A stretch of DNA of 64,000 bases from Ascarosepion bandense. Taxonomy: Eukaryota; Mollusca; Cephalopoda; Sepiida; Sepiidae. The stretch covers positions 2,627,501-2,691,500 of the forward strand of contig JBBBDQ010000420.1 of the NCBI GenBank assembly GCA_037127315.1, read 5' to 3'. Shown one piece after another: positions 19,262 through 29,139 of the stretch. Every line of letters begins with the position of its first letter. Positions within the stretch are counted from its first letter, which is position 1. The notes beneath the pieces are model-generated. The model was given only the letters and a program-made list of their open reading frames with translations. It was not told the DNA's origin and searched no databases. The translations under genes were made by a program, and so were the position numbers.

Positions 19262-20240
19262 ATTGTATGATGTTAGCGCTCTCACACGGCGCCCAAGAAT
19301 TATAGCCTAATCTTAAAGAAATAAATAAGTGTCTGGATGAGAGTGATAGTTAGTCTTGGAGACCATTTCAGTACTGTTTTTCATTAAGTGCCTTTCAATT
19401 TTACTATTGTTCCAGACAAAAAAAAATGGTGTAGTTTTGGGAACGAGTTTTTTTGTTTTTTTTTTACCGGCGCCAGAAATAAGCCTAGTCAAAAATCTAG
19501 GAATTCCAAAGCCGATTTTAAAAGTCGATAAGGTTAGATCTTGATGTGGAATTTCCGGAAAGCCTTTCTGTTGTGGGTTCCGAGTGAGGAACCACATAAA
19601 ATAATGAACAACAAAACAGATATTTGAGATAGAAAAATAGGTTATATTAAACTTAAATATACAAAGTGGTACGCAGGTTAGTAATCCAGGAATACGATTA
19701 GAAAGAAATATATATATAAGTCTTTGAAGTGAAGCTGTGTAATAGTATTCTGGCTGAGTGGAGCTCAGAGCCAAAGACGCGGTATTCTCTGTATAACTTT
19801 GGTATCTCTCGGTAACTTACGGATCAGTTTCAGTTCTCTCTATGGCAGAAGTATATGTATCCTAAAGTCGAGTTCATTATCATAGAAGAAGGGGAAATCC
19901 CACAACACTTTCAAAAATTGGTCAAACCCTTTCATCACTTTCACTTTTAGGGACGCCTGAGTTAACGGATAATGACCGCAGACCCTTCCGAAGGACTGAT
20001 TTACTAAGCATAGGTTAGATTTAGCACAAAGTTGCAAATAAGAAGCATACTGTGTCGCAATTGATTTCTCGAGATCAATTTGCTAAAGAAATATTGTGAG
20101 ATCCTAAACAACTCTCATAAGATCCGAACTTTGACCACATGGTTGGGTCGCTAATCATGTTAGTATTCGTCCATGGCAAAATATCTCACAATAAGTCATT
20201 AAGATATTAGTTACCTGTCACAAAGATTCAAATATCACAT
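19262..20240. other. Unrecognised; one 153-codon minus-strand frame
   Basis: 19313-19774 (minus) is open for 153 codons (starts MALSSTQPEYYYTASLQ) but contains AT-rich, Phe/Ile-rich stretches and no motif I know. It may be part of an unrecognised retroelement. I do not call it a gene. A short palindrome TTGATTTCTCGAGATCAA lies near 20062. Confidence 0.35.
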
Positions 20241-20242
20241 TG

Positions 20243-20490
20243 AAACACTGGTTTTCGAAGTTAAACAATGTCGAGTCTGGTCAGTCCCTAGATGGGTGAT
20301 CGTTTGGGATTAACATGTGCTGTAAGTGTTGATTTGTGGGTGGTGCAATCGATAACGGCTAAGATTTGGAAATTGGATAGTTCGGTTCCGATTCAAGCCC
20401 ACTTCGTTAAATTTCCTCATGCGCAAAATGCCCTTAGGAAAGGTATTAATGTGTTTCTTCTACCACCCAGTTATGGGATGATAAATAACA
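20243..20490 (+). mobile_element. 5S rRNA-derived segment joined to a diverged S1-like SINE
   Basis: 20243-20330 reads TGGTTTTCGAAGTTAAACAA, GTCTGGTCAGTCCCTAGATG and GGGTGATCGTTTGGGATTAA, matching 5S rRNA from about its middle to its 3' end. At 20333 this passes into a diverged SINE S1 5' half (GGTGGTGCAATCG; GTTCCGATTCAAG; TACCACCCAGTTATGGG). Either two chance neighbours or a composite SINE with a 5S part. Confidence 0.6.
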
Positions 20491-20494
20491 TTAA

Positions 20495-21155
20495 AATATT
20501 ATTTAAAAAAAACATTTACAATCTAAAAATATTTTCTGGCTTTAAATCACATAAATAAACCGTAGAAAGCGAATTACCGTATATTCTTGCGTATCAAACA
20601 ACTTTTGAACACCGAATTTTAAAAAAAATTTTAAGGCGGTCGCATCAAAAAAGGAGATTTAAAATTGGTGTATGTACTGCCATTAATGCATACACTGGCT
20701 CTACCTACTTTTTGTACATACAGTACATAATAGTATTACAGCAGCGCGTAATGTACAACATATTTCTTATTCCACAAGACACAAAAAATGGCTTTTGTAG
20801 ATGGAGTATTGTTTTTTGGGGTTTTTGGGTTTTTTTTATCATTGGTTTCTCAGTTTTTAGATAACGTCTCCTGCGTTCATGCTGAAAATGAAAAAAAGAA
20901 AACATTTTTCATCCCTTGTAGCAATACAATGCAAAAATGAGATTTGGTAGCATTTCTTGTTAAAAGATTGCTGCAGATGGTGGAACCTTTTGTTCGGGCC
21001 TCAAGCAGAAGCTAATGAGGAACCGAAATTCCAGCTTTACACGTTTTCCCAATGAAAAACTAAAAATAAAGTATAAACGATACACTGTCATATAAAATAG
21101 GTGAAAAAGTAATTGTAGATCGTGTTTCTTACCATTCAACCTCAGTGGTTCTGCT
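20495..21155. other. No gene seen
   Basis: A repeat-like phrase TTACCGTATATTCTTGCGTA near 20575 resembles the start of an interspersed element but could not be assigned. Nothing else recognised. Confidence 0.4.
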
Positions 21156-21159
21156 CTTT

Positions 21160-21235
21160 ATTCGGTTGTCACTCATGAAATGATACATCTTTTTAATCTG
21201 GTCGTCTAGCAAAGTAACTTCCTTAGTACATAAAA
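21160..21235. repeat. Dispersed repeat Q6, diverged copy
   Basis: Words GTTGTCACTCATGAAATGAT and TCTGGTCGTCTAGCAAAGTA recur at 21860-22003 and 24715-24787, where (TA)n follows. Confidence 0.55.
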
Positions 21236-21284
21236 GCTTTTCACTTATACCTAAAACGTTTCCCTATCTAGACATTTTTTCTTT

Positions 21285-21830
21285 CAATATATTGTTACTC
21301 ATGAGCCGAATGAAAATGATTACAATGAGAGTGTCGAGTAGTCTTACTGTATGAATAAAAACTAGAAAAATAGAACCATTTTTGCATTGAATCGTTACAT
21401 GCGATGAGAAATGGATACTCTTTGATAACAGTAAAAGGGTAGGCCAGTGGTTTTGTGCAAGTGAATCGCCAAAGCCATACCCAAAACCCCCACAATTCTC
21501 TAAAATGTTATATGGTTACCGTATGGTGGTCTTTCAAAGGGGTTATTCATTATTCTTTCTTGCCTCAGGGAAAAACAGTAAAAGTAACCCCATATTGTAA
21601 AGAAATTGAGTGTACGAATGAAGAATTGAAAAAGAAATATCTTAGACGTGTGAATAGTGATCGTCCAGTTTTGCTGCGCGACAACCCAAGGCTGGAAACT
21701 TCTAAAAGAACTGTCCAAAAGCTCTATAACCTGAATTATGAAACGTTACTTCATCTTTCATTTTCACCTGATATATATCATACTGACTATTATTAAATGA
21801 AGAATTTTGAGTTTTTCATACAATATAAAT
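21285..21830 (+). pseudogene. mariner transposase, C-terminal two-thirds, broken
   Basis: Frames read GDEKWILFDN, GQWFCASE.PKPYPKPPQ, MVTVWWSFKGVIHYSFLPQG, VLLRDNPRLETSKRTVQKL, YETLLHLSFSPDIYHTDYY. The three catalytic Asp positions of the mariner D,D34D triad are visible (DEKW; LLRDN; SPDIYHTD), but frameshifts and a stop after DYY disable it. It starts at TATTGTTACTCATGAGCC, as does the copy at 25690. No TIRs found. Confidence 0.85.
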
Positions 21831-21859
21831 CATTGTCTAGCAGTAGTCCCGCTTATTAT

Positions 21860-21933
21860 TCGATTGTCACATATGAAATGATGCATTCATTGGTTGGTTA
21901 TTAAGCCGGTCGTCTAATGAATTAACCTACTTA

Positions 21934-21976
<43 letters not shown>

Positions 21977-22029
21977 TCGGTCGTCTAATGAAGTAACTTA
22001 GTATATATATATATATATATATATATATA
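21860..22029. repeat. Dispersed repeat Q6 (two copies) with (TA)n
   Basis: A longer copy (21860-21942) and a short one (21974-22003) share CGGTCGTCTAATGAA.TAAC and CTTAGTATATA; each ends in (TA)n. This looks like slippage duplication of the element end plus its microsatellite. Confidence 0.7.
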
Positions 22030-22567
22030 CGAGGGTCATTCAAAAAATAAGGTGAATTTTTCTAATACAGATAGAAGCTTACTTTTTTTTTTCAACGTGG
22101 TCTCCCGGCAGTGTCACCCTCTTTTCCCATCTGTGCACAAGCTTCCGTATTCCCTCAGCGTAAAAATCTTTGGACTGATATCTCAGCCAATCGCTCAAAG
22201 CACTTTTGACTTCATCGTCAATTTCAAACTTCTTTACGAAATTTAGCTCACTATTAGACATTTGTTTGGCTGAAACATGTGGCACCATACATAGTTGACA
22301 TTCTCCTATAAATTTCAACTAGTTTGCAACCTTCAGCAACCAAAAACTTGATAACTGACCTCTGTTCAATCGTAGAGCATGCTTCGTGGTCGGCCATCAT
22401 TGTTAATCTTCAAAACTCTCAAAGTTTTTTTCTGTCTGAAAAAACCCCAAAACAAACTAAATCCCTTTGAAAAAGAAGTAAAGGAAAAATATTTAAAAAA
22501 AGTAGGCTTCTATATGTATTAGAAGTCCTTATACCGAAAAATTCACCTTATTCATTGAATGACCCTC

Positions 22568-22568
<1 letters not shown>
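22030..22568 (-). mobile_element. Internally deleted mariner with intact TIRs (539 bp)
   Basis: Ends CGAGGGTCATTCA (left) and its exact complement TGAATGACCCTCG (right), flanked by TA on both sides and sitting in a (TA)n run. The minus strand starts an ORF at 22400 (MMADHEACSTIEQRSVIKFL) running through a helix-turn-helix segment (EIYRRMSTMYGATCFSQTNV) to a stop. It then resumes at 22318-22079 with the transposase C-terminus (DFYAEGIRKLVHRWEKRV). The whole DDD core is missing, so it is non-autonomous. Confidence 0.92.
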
Positions 22569-22602
<34 letters not shown>

Positions 22603-22607
<5 letters not shown>

Positions 22608-22738
22608 CAATATAATGAAATAAAAATTAACTGGAAGGAAAATGATTCAGGAATAAGATTATATATACATATATATATATAATCTTATTCCTGAATCTTT
22701 TTCTTTCCAGTTAATTTTTATTTCATTATATTGTTATT
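22603..22738. repeat. Inverted repeat around (TA)n
   Basis: About 60-bp arms (AATAACAATATAATGAAATA ... AATAAGATT and its complement) around a short TA centre, with one mismatch region (AAAATGATTCAG/CTGAATCTTTTT). Its arm resembles the sequence before the mariner copies at 21280 and 25660. Confidence 0.85.
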
Positions 22739-22884
22739 CAGAAGCCTAGTGAAATAACGGAAAAACATCTATCTACTTTTCAAACATACAAACAGTAATT
22801 ATTTGCGAGTCTACCTTGCCAAACATTCATCCACGACAAAAAAAATGTATCAACTTATTCATATCCGTCCAGATATCAGGTATT

Positions 22885-23200
22885 AATTATAAAAAAAAAA
22901 TAAAAAAAATATCAGATATTATGCATAAAAATTCAAATAACAATCCATTACTAATTACTTAAATTGCATACATTGTTCGGACTGCCACATTCTCGACGTT
23001 TTGGCTGTTGCACTCTCTGGCCTTCTTCAGGTGATTGGAATTTCAAACTGAACCTTTTATTTTGAGCATTGGGGTAGATCTCTTAGTTCCACATGCCATG
23101 CAACTTCCGAATCAGTTATCTATCTTTTAACTCAACTTCTTCAAGTTTTTGTTTACCTCTGCTGTAGCAATTCACAACTCTTTGGGTCAAATCAGTGAAC
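22885..23200. repeat. Dispersed repeat Q3, copy 2
   Basis: Diverged second copy of 18990-19260, same orientation, with CTGGCCTTCTTCAGGTGATT and GTTTTTGTTTACCTCTG at matching positions. Confidence 0.6.
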
Positions 23201-23479
23201 TCAACCAACGCTAGGTTATCCTTGACATCAGTGCATGAATTATTTAGGCCTATAAACCTAATATTTCAGCAATTATTTTTACCAGACATCATATTAAAAT
23301 TTTGTTGTGTTGTATTTTGTTGTTCTCAGTTGGTGCATATTTTCGCTAAGAGATGTATTTTTATGAAACGGCAAAAAATATGCAAACTTGTTAGTAAAAT
23401 AAATATAATGTTTTGATAAATAATAAAATTGTTGTCAAAGTTAAGCATGCTGGCAAAATTCCCCATGTCAGGGAAATAT

Positions 23480-23880
23480 TTGATTGTTTTGAAACCAGCG
23501 TAGCCAAGGTCAGATAATGCGGGCCTTTAAATGATATAAACAATGTGCTAAAAGATGACCTAATCGCTCATATAAAAGACTGATTTATATGAGATGTTGG
23601 GCTGTCTGTAAGCATTTTGTAATCGGAATCAAGACCGAGAAAGACACAGGGAAAACTGTGGACGAGCGCGGCCTCTGGCTGGCTCGATGTGCTGAAGGCT
23701 CTGATTCCACCTCCTACTTTACGCTACATCACCTGAAGAATAAAGAAAATGTTGTATCCTTTTATTTATATACGTGTTACTGTTGTCATTTTATCGAGAG
23801 AATATCGTCATTTTATCAGCGTGAAAAAAGCAAGCGATAAGACGGGTGACAACAACTTTTGGGACCCCGATCGTCGAATT
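23480..23880 (+). mobile_element. Candidate LTR 3' portion with primer-binding-like site
   Basis: A TATA-like CTCATATAAAAGACTG (23567), about 165 bases of GC-richer sequence, AATAAAG (23741), then GTGACAACAACTTTTGGGAC followed by CCCGATCG. The last piece resembles a tRNA-Trp-type primer-binding site (TGGTGACCCCGAC) of CsRn1-like Ty3/gypsy elements, with a base missing. No gag follows. The 5' limit is not defined. Confidence 0.35.
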
Positions 23881-23884
23881 AATA

Positions 23885-24712
23885 ATCGTCCTTTTCAATG
23901 AAGGGTAAACAATATATATGTCATTTTGGTTGCAGTTTAATTTTCGTCGTCTTGGTATAGAGTATACAACAGTTGTTATTATTGTTTTTCTCTAGAAATC
24001 TGTACGAGTGGTTCCAATATTGTATTTATTTCTGTACTTGATCGGCTTAGGACATTATGGCGGCCTAGAATATGTGCTGATTCCTTAAGTTTTCGTATTT
24101 TTCAGTGATGTTCTCTGTCTATAATTTCAGACTTACCCCACAGGGGTGGGGTTGATAGCCTCTACTCCTCGGAAAAATGTAAGCTTTAAAAATATCCGCT
24201 ATGAATTATAAAACAAATCTCGCTTTCATTATAGATTTCTAAATCTTTCTTTTACTAATTTTCAGCCAATACAAAAGTTGCATTTATAACGTTTTGATTT
24301 TGTTTACTCATGAAAATATCTAACTTGAATTTGTACAGATCTCCCCTCTAACCTTGATTAGTTCCCCATTGTACTTTTAAGTTCCTGATATTTGATAAAC
24401 ATTAATCACATCGTGAACGAATTGACACCAGAGGAAAAGATGGGATACAGCAAACATCAATTGCAGTCTACATAGCGTCTCCATTGACTATTTATGTAGA
24501 CCTATTTTCGTCATGCGGACAAAAAGTCGGTAGCTTTTCAGAGCTCGACTTTAAAAGGTAGAAAAGCGGTCAGTGATCAAACGACAGTGAATTTGTTTTG
24601 ATTCGCTAAGTCAAGCGTTTACGTCAATAAAATTGAAAAAAAATGTTATGATCGAACCGACTTTGCGTTGCTTGTGATATGAATATAGATGCACTTCTCT
24701 CCCATGTATTAC
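23885..24712. other. No gene seen
   Basis: Unremarkable AT-rich sequence. Confidence 0.45.
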
Positions 24713-24714
24713 GT

Positions 24715-24783
24715 TGTCACACATGAAAAGACGCATTTCTGGCTTGGTTGTTAATCCGGTCGTCTAACGAAATAACCCCCTTA

Positions 24784-24830
<47 letters not shown>

Positions 24831-24832
24831 TA
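24715..24832. repeat. Dispersed repeat Q6 with (TA)n
   Basis: Another copy ending CGGTCGTCTAACGAAATAAC and CTTAGTATATA followed by about 45 bases of TA. Confidence 0.75.
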
Positions 24833-24940
24833 TTACGCTCTCACATTTTGATTGAGCACTCTGGATTAATGGTAGACTTTACAAAACAGTAGCTACCCTG
24901 GCATGTACACATCGCTCATTCACTAATGAATTAGAGCACT

Positions 24941-25140
24941 CTGGCTATTGGGCGCGTATAATGATAATATACACGCTAAAATGTCTGCCTTCTTCTACCG
25001 AACGCCCATAGCCCAGAGGTAGAATCGCCGACTGACGCCACTTCGGTCGGGTTTCAATCCTGGGTTAAAAGCAATCGGAGTCTAACCGTACTGATGAGCT
25101 GTGATACAGCGAAACAGATCTGTCTGTGGATGACTATATA
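24941..25140 (+). mobile_element. tRNA-like/hammerhead element S2, copy A
   Basis: Starts at AGAGCACTCTGGCT. An A-box-like TAGCCCAGAGG (25010) and B-box-like GGGTTTCAATCC (25058) are followed by AGCAATCGGAGTCTAACCGT and a complete hammerhead. It runs into TATATA and then a PLE arm at 25150. A second GAGCACTCTGG 93 bases upstream (24851) hints at a truncated tandem start. Best explained as a tRNA-derived SINE carrying a ribozyme. Confidence 0.8.
25086..25129 (+). ncRNA. Type I hammerhead ribozyme motif, complete core
   Basis: Stem I CCGTA (25086-25090); CTGATGA (25091-25097); stem II GCTG-TGATA-CAGC; GAAA (25111-25114); stem III CAG-AT-CTG; TC (25123-25124), so the cleavage triplet is GTC; then TGTGG (25125-25129) pairing with CCGTA with two wobbles. 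Every base usually needed for catalysis is present. Stem III is so short that, as in other metazoan retroelement hammerheads, a dimer may be the active form. Confidence 0.82.
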
Positions 25141-25149
25141 TTCATATAC

Positions 25150-25650
25150 ATATTTTCTAAACTTATACTGTTAAATATAAGAGACAGTGAATGTCTATTA
25201 TGTTTAATGTTCTAAACATCGTATTTTGGCTTTAATTTTAGCTGAAAATAAAGACATAAATTCCCTAAAATTTGGATAATTTTTTATTAAGTTGCTACTA
25301 AACTTTCGGCTCGTATGAGCCATCTTCAGAAATGTTACAAGGACGTTAACATAAAAACATCCACCATCAGCGACGATTTTGTCTTGTGTTGACATAAAAC
25401 TTTGCTAAGCAACGATAACAGTTACCAAATAGCAAACGCAGTTCTTAAATTTATAATGCGGTTCTTGAGAGCACGAAATGATGACAGAACCATATATATA
25501 ATATGCTATGACCAAATTTAAACGTGATTTTATGAAGTCTGGATTGTTTAGATGTTTAGACCAGCCCATGATTAAACATAATAGACATTAATTGTCTCTT
25601 ATATTTAACAGTATATGTTTAGAAAATTATCTGCTGCTTCGATACACTCT
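25150..25650. mobile_element. PLE terminal unit (inverted arms)
   Basis: Diverged copy of the 42198-43090 element. A left arm (25150-25490) holds AATATAAGAGACAGTGAATG and the hammerhead-like TTTCGGCTCGTATGAGCCAT plus CTTCAG; a short inverted right arm (25565-25650) repeats ATTGTCTCTTATATTTAACA. The minus-strand frame 25204-25395 begins MAHTSRKF next to the motif. Confidence 0.75.
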
Positions 25651-25689
25651 ATATATATTCTTATTCTTGACTCTTTTTCCTTCCAGATA

Positions 25690-26212
25690 ATTTTAAATAT
25701 ATGTTGTTACTCATAGGCTTAAATGAAAATGATTATAAATAAACAAGGACGAGGAATCTTACTGCATGAGTACAAACTGCCAAAAATAACTATTTCTGCA
25801 TAGAATACATGCGATGAGTAATGGATAATTTTTGACAAATCTAATATGGTTAGATGCAAATGAATCACCAAAAATTGCTCAAAACATCCGCTGCTCACTA
25901 AAAAATAAGTGGTTACTGTATGGTGGTCTTTCAACGGGTTTAGTCATTATTCATACTTACCTAAAAGGAAAACGATAACAGCAATCTCGTATTGTAAAGA
26001 AATTGAGTGTATGTAAGAAAAAAAATACACTTGTGAATATCGATGGCCTAATTTTGATGCACGACAATGCACAGTGGTACACTTCTCATTCAACTGCACA
26101 AAAGCTGCATAGCCTGAAATATGAAATTTTGCCTAATCCTCCATATTACCTGATATCTCTCCTACTGATTATCACTTATTTAAGCATTTTGAGCTTTTCA
26201 TACGGAACAAAT
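25690..26212 (+). pseudogene. mariner transposase fragment, broken
   Basis: Same family and same 5' breakpoint as 21285. The clearest frame (26003 on) reads LILMHDNAQWYTSHSTAQKL, YEILPNPPY; then a frameshift and TDYHLFKHFELFIR. The second catalytic Asp (MHDN) is kept; the first region (DE.W) and the third are damaged. It ends where a Helitron fragment begins. Confidence 0.8.
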
Positions 26213-26213
26213 T

Positions 26214-26254
26214 ATCTAAACTTATTTAAAAATGGAACTTTGTCTGTGTGTGTT

Positions 26255-26313
<59 letters not shown>

Positions 26314-26350
26314 GTTACCTACAGACTCCGAAACAGCTGAACCGATCTTT
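26214..26350 (+). mobile_element. Helitron 5' fragment with (TG)n
   Basis: Begins TCTAAACTTATTTAAAAATG, then TGGAACTTTGTCTGTGTG, a 66-base (TG)n run, and CCGTTACC...GAACCGATCTTTT, where it is cut off. The same 5' end occurs in the other Helitrons of this family. Confidence 0.75.
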
Positions 26351-26835
26351 TGAATGACCAGATATGATAACAGTATTCGATGCATGGGCGGATGGTTGAT
26401 TTGTATATCTGCAACGCGCAAAAAAAAAAAAAATTCTGGCCCGACACAGTGACCCAACCTCCCTACAAATATTTTCGCGGCTTCTGCTGTGACGTGCCTT
26501 TTTTTCCCAGGTGCCCCGACCACATGTATTTACTCGTGTTAGTTGATTGGTATCAATGTTCTACCCTTTTACGCTCGAAATGATTAAACGTAACCGCCTC
26601 TTCTACACTAACAGTTTCTTTTCTCGCTCTCTGTGGAACTTCTCTCCGTGTAGTTGCTTTCCTGGTAGTTACCATCTCCAGAAGTTTAGATACGACCTCT
26701 AAATCCCATCCATCTCCGTAAATCTCATACACCTTCTATTATTTCTTCGGCATTGCCTGTAGCCTGTTTTTACCATATATGCAACCCCTTCGCACCAGTG
26801 GCAGTACTGATTTGCTTGGGATGAAATAATAAAAA
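26351..26835 (+). mobile_element. CR1/Jockey-type LINE with 5' inversion
   Basis: 26351-26460 is a minus-strand piece of the ORF (complement of the segment encoding the R.K.F ... YKSTIRPCIEYC...IWSG region). 26461-26835 is plus strand and continues further downstream in the same family (TACAAATATTTTCGCGGCTT to the CTTGGGATGAAATAATAAA tail). The two pieces are adjacent parts of one element in opposite orientation with some sequence lost between them, the signature of twin-priming insertion. Confidence 0.8.
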
Positions 26836-26839
26836 ATTG

Positions 26840-26972
26840 TTTCAAGTACAATTTGCGAAGTCTAAAGAATTCAGAGCATTTCTAAATATACTCTGTGTGA
26901 GGTCCTTGTTATAAATTGACAAGCAATACATTCCTTGGTACTTAAGATATCTACATAACAATAGGACATGAT

Positions 26973-27008
<36 letters not shown>

Positions 27009-27121
27009 TTCATTATTATTATAATTAATAGTAATAATAATAATTATAATTATTATTCATTCTGTTCTGTTTCGAATTTCTTTCATCGGCCTAATATACT
27101 GAATTTCTTTCATCGGACGAT

Positions 27122-27142
<21 letters not shown>
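26840..27142. repeat. (AAT)n and (CATA)n microsatellites
   Basis: (AAT)n at 26978-27005, an imperfect AT-trinucleotide patch, and (CATA)n at 27121-27148. No gene. Confidence 0.85.
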
Positions 27143-27152
<10 letters not shown>

Positions 27153-27655
27153 AACTTGTTTATAAATGGAACTTTGTCTGTGTGGGTGTGTCTGTATGTC
27201 CGTTACCTATAGACTCCGAAACGGCTGAACCGATTTTCTTGAAAATTTGCACAGTGTACTATAACCGTCTGCGAGTGTTCTTAGCTAGGTTTTGTGTCGA
27301 GATACCCCCGATAAATATCGAAAATCGATAATCGAAAAAACTAGGTTATAGAAGGAGTGGTCCGATTTTAATCAAATTTGATACACGCATAGACAAAGAC
27401 ATAAGAAACGATATTCAGAAGTTTCAAGGTTGTAGGTCTTAAAATAGTGCAGAAAATTTTATATCGATACCAGGAAATCAAAATTTGACTTATATCCATT
27501 CATTTTTCTTTCAGTCTACGGTTTCGTTTTAACTGGAAACAACTATTGCTTTTTAGTCTTTCGTGCCAACGTCCAAAGAGTCTGAGCTCCAGGACCATGG
27601 ATTAGTTTCAAAGCTTTCATTACACCCGAGCAACGCCGGGCTACACAAAAGCTAT
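27143..27655 (+). mobile_element. Non-autonomous Helitron, near full length
   Basis: TATAAACTTGTTTATAAATG, GTCCGTTACCTATAGACTCC, a GATAAATATCGAAAATCGAT hairpin region, and the 3' end CGAGCAACGCCGGGCTACAC ending CTAT instead of CTAG. The 5' TC is replaced by (CATA)n. No protein encoded. Confidence 0.78.
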
Positions 27656-27802
27656 TGTGTCTCAGTACTATTCATTATAATAAAAATATTGCAATAATAA
27701 TATTGCCCTATTTTGTATCGAGCACTTTTAAAAAGTAAATGGTTTAAATTGGGGATCGTTACTCCGTTTGCTCTTGCTCTTGCTCTTACTAAAACCAATA
27801 CA

Positions 27803-27805
<3 letters not shown>

Positions 27806-27877
<72 letters not shown>

Positions 27878-27895
27878 ATGTGTGTGTGTGTGTCA
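27806..27895. repeat. (TA)n-(TG)n microsatellite
   Basis: About 27 bases TA then about 62 bases TG with few interruptions. A PLE-type phrase TTGTATCGAGCACTTTTAAA precedes it at 27714. Confidence 0.96.
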
Positions 27896-27899
27896 GCAT

Positions 27900-28550
27900 C
27901 TGTGTTTATGTGTGTTTATAGTTAGTAATAAAAGAAGGTATGAATAAGTAATTTAGCTCCCGAAATTAAACTAATTTTACTTGATAAAGATCAAAGTGAA
28001 TTCGAATTAGATGTGGTTTTAGTTTCACAGGTTTTTAATGTCTTACTAACTGAAACTTCGTTTATGAAGAAATGAGAACGGAAAGCCTATTAAATTATTC
28101 TTTAATCTAAAAATGTTATAGAAGAAATACTTTCATTACATGAAGTTCAAATAAGACGAAACAAATAACAAGACGAGATTTAGTTTCTAATATCAGAAGG
28201 TAGACAGTAAAAAAGTAAAAATAAAAATAAAATAATAACCAAAGTAAAATTCATTGCGACAAATGAAGTTATTTTGCTTTGTAATGGATGACTCAAAGTA
28301 TTTCCCTCTATTCACTAACAATTAGTTTTTCATATCAGGTTTCAGTAAAAATTTGTGCATTTTGAAAACTGTCAAGTCAAATGTGTATTTCTCCGTTTTG
28401 TGCTAACTTTTGCTATATTGAATTCTTTCAAATCCCATGTGAATGTTCTCTTGCACGCAAAAATCCCCTAAAGACTTAGGCTTGAACACTGTTTAAGTTC
28501 ATGCGAATAGGAAGTCAGGAATATGTCAAATCATTAGAAATGTGCTGAAA
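27900..28550. other. No gene seen
   Basis: AT-rich unique-looking sequence. Confidence 0.45.
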
Positions 28551-28553
28551 TTA

Positions 28554-28610
28554 TATATATATATATATATATATAATACATGAAACACTGAGTCGTGCGA
28601 TAGACGTAGG

Positions 28611-28641
<31 letters not shown>

Positions 28642-28642
28642 T

Positions 28643-28692
<50 letters not shown>
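28554..28692. repeat. (TA)n and (TAA)n microsatellites
   Basis: TA at 28554-28575, TAA at 28613-28637, TA at 28645-28692. Confidence 0.95.
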
Positions 28693-28696
<4 letters not shown>

Positions 28697-28785
28697 CCAG
28701 TAAAATAGTTGCTGGTTGGTCCATCGGACAGAATACCAAAAACAATCGTCAATTCACAGACAAAACAAATTAACTAAATATACAG

Positions 28786-28925
28786 AGCTAACAATATGTC
28801 AAAGAGCCGGAAACGCACCACTTACTTGCTACCTAGGTTTTAACTTTGCCTGTCTCTTCAGGCAAAGTGACCGGTGTGGTTGAAACCTAGGTAGTATATA
28901 AGTGTTGTATGCTCGGTTCTTTGAC

Positions 28926-28926
<1 letters not shown>
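28786..28926. mobile_element. Inverted-repeat unit, PLE-type
   Basis: Arms share AATATGTCAAAGAGCCGG and CTACCTAGGTTTTAAC with their inverted partners; a small inner hairpin TTTGCC...GGCAAA forms the centre. The left arm on the minus strand reads CTGAAGA...AAAACCTAGGTAG, the right arm on the plus strand TTGAAACCTAGGTAG: degraded hammerhead halves meeting at the centre. (TA)n flanks. Confidence 0.7.
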
Positions 28927-28986
<60 letters not shown>

Positions 28987-29025
28987 TGAAGGGACACAGC
29001 GCATGAAAGAAGAGTTATAAATAAC
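28927..29025 (+). repeat. (TA)n followed by a minimal RTE 3' end
   Basis: About 58 bases of TA, then CTTGAAGGGACACAGCGCAT and GAAAGAAGAG, the last 35 bases of the RTE-type LINE family. Confidence 0.75.
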
Positions 29026-29139
29026 TAATCAGTATTAAGAAGAGGTGGATTCATACCTAATCAGAATTTTAAAAACAAATAAGAAAGTTTAATCTTGATA
29101 TAAATTGGAGGATCACATCTATATTATAACCAATATTGT

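Noticed and set aside
19313..19774. 153-codon minus-strand frame as a host gene
   Set aside because: No recognisable domain, AT-driven composition, repeat-rich surroundings. Left as unrecognised.
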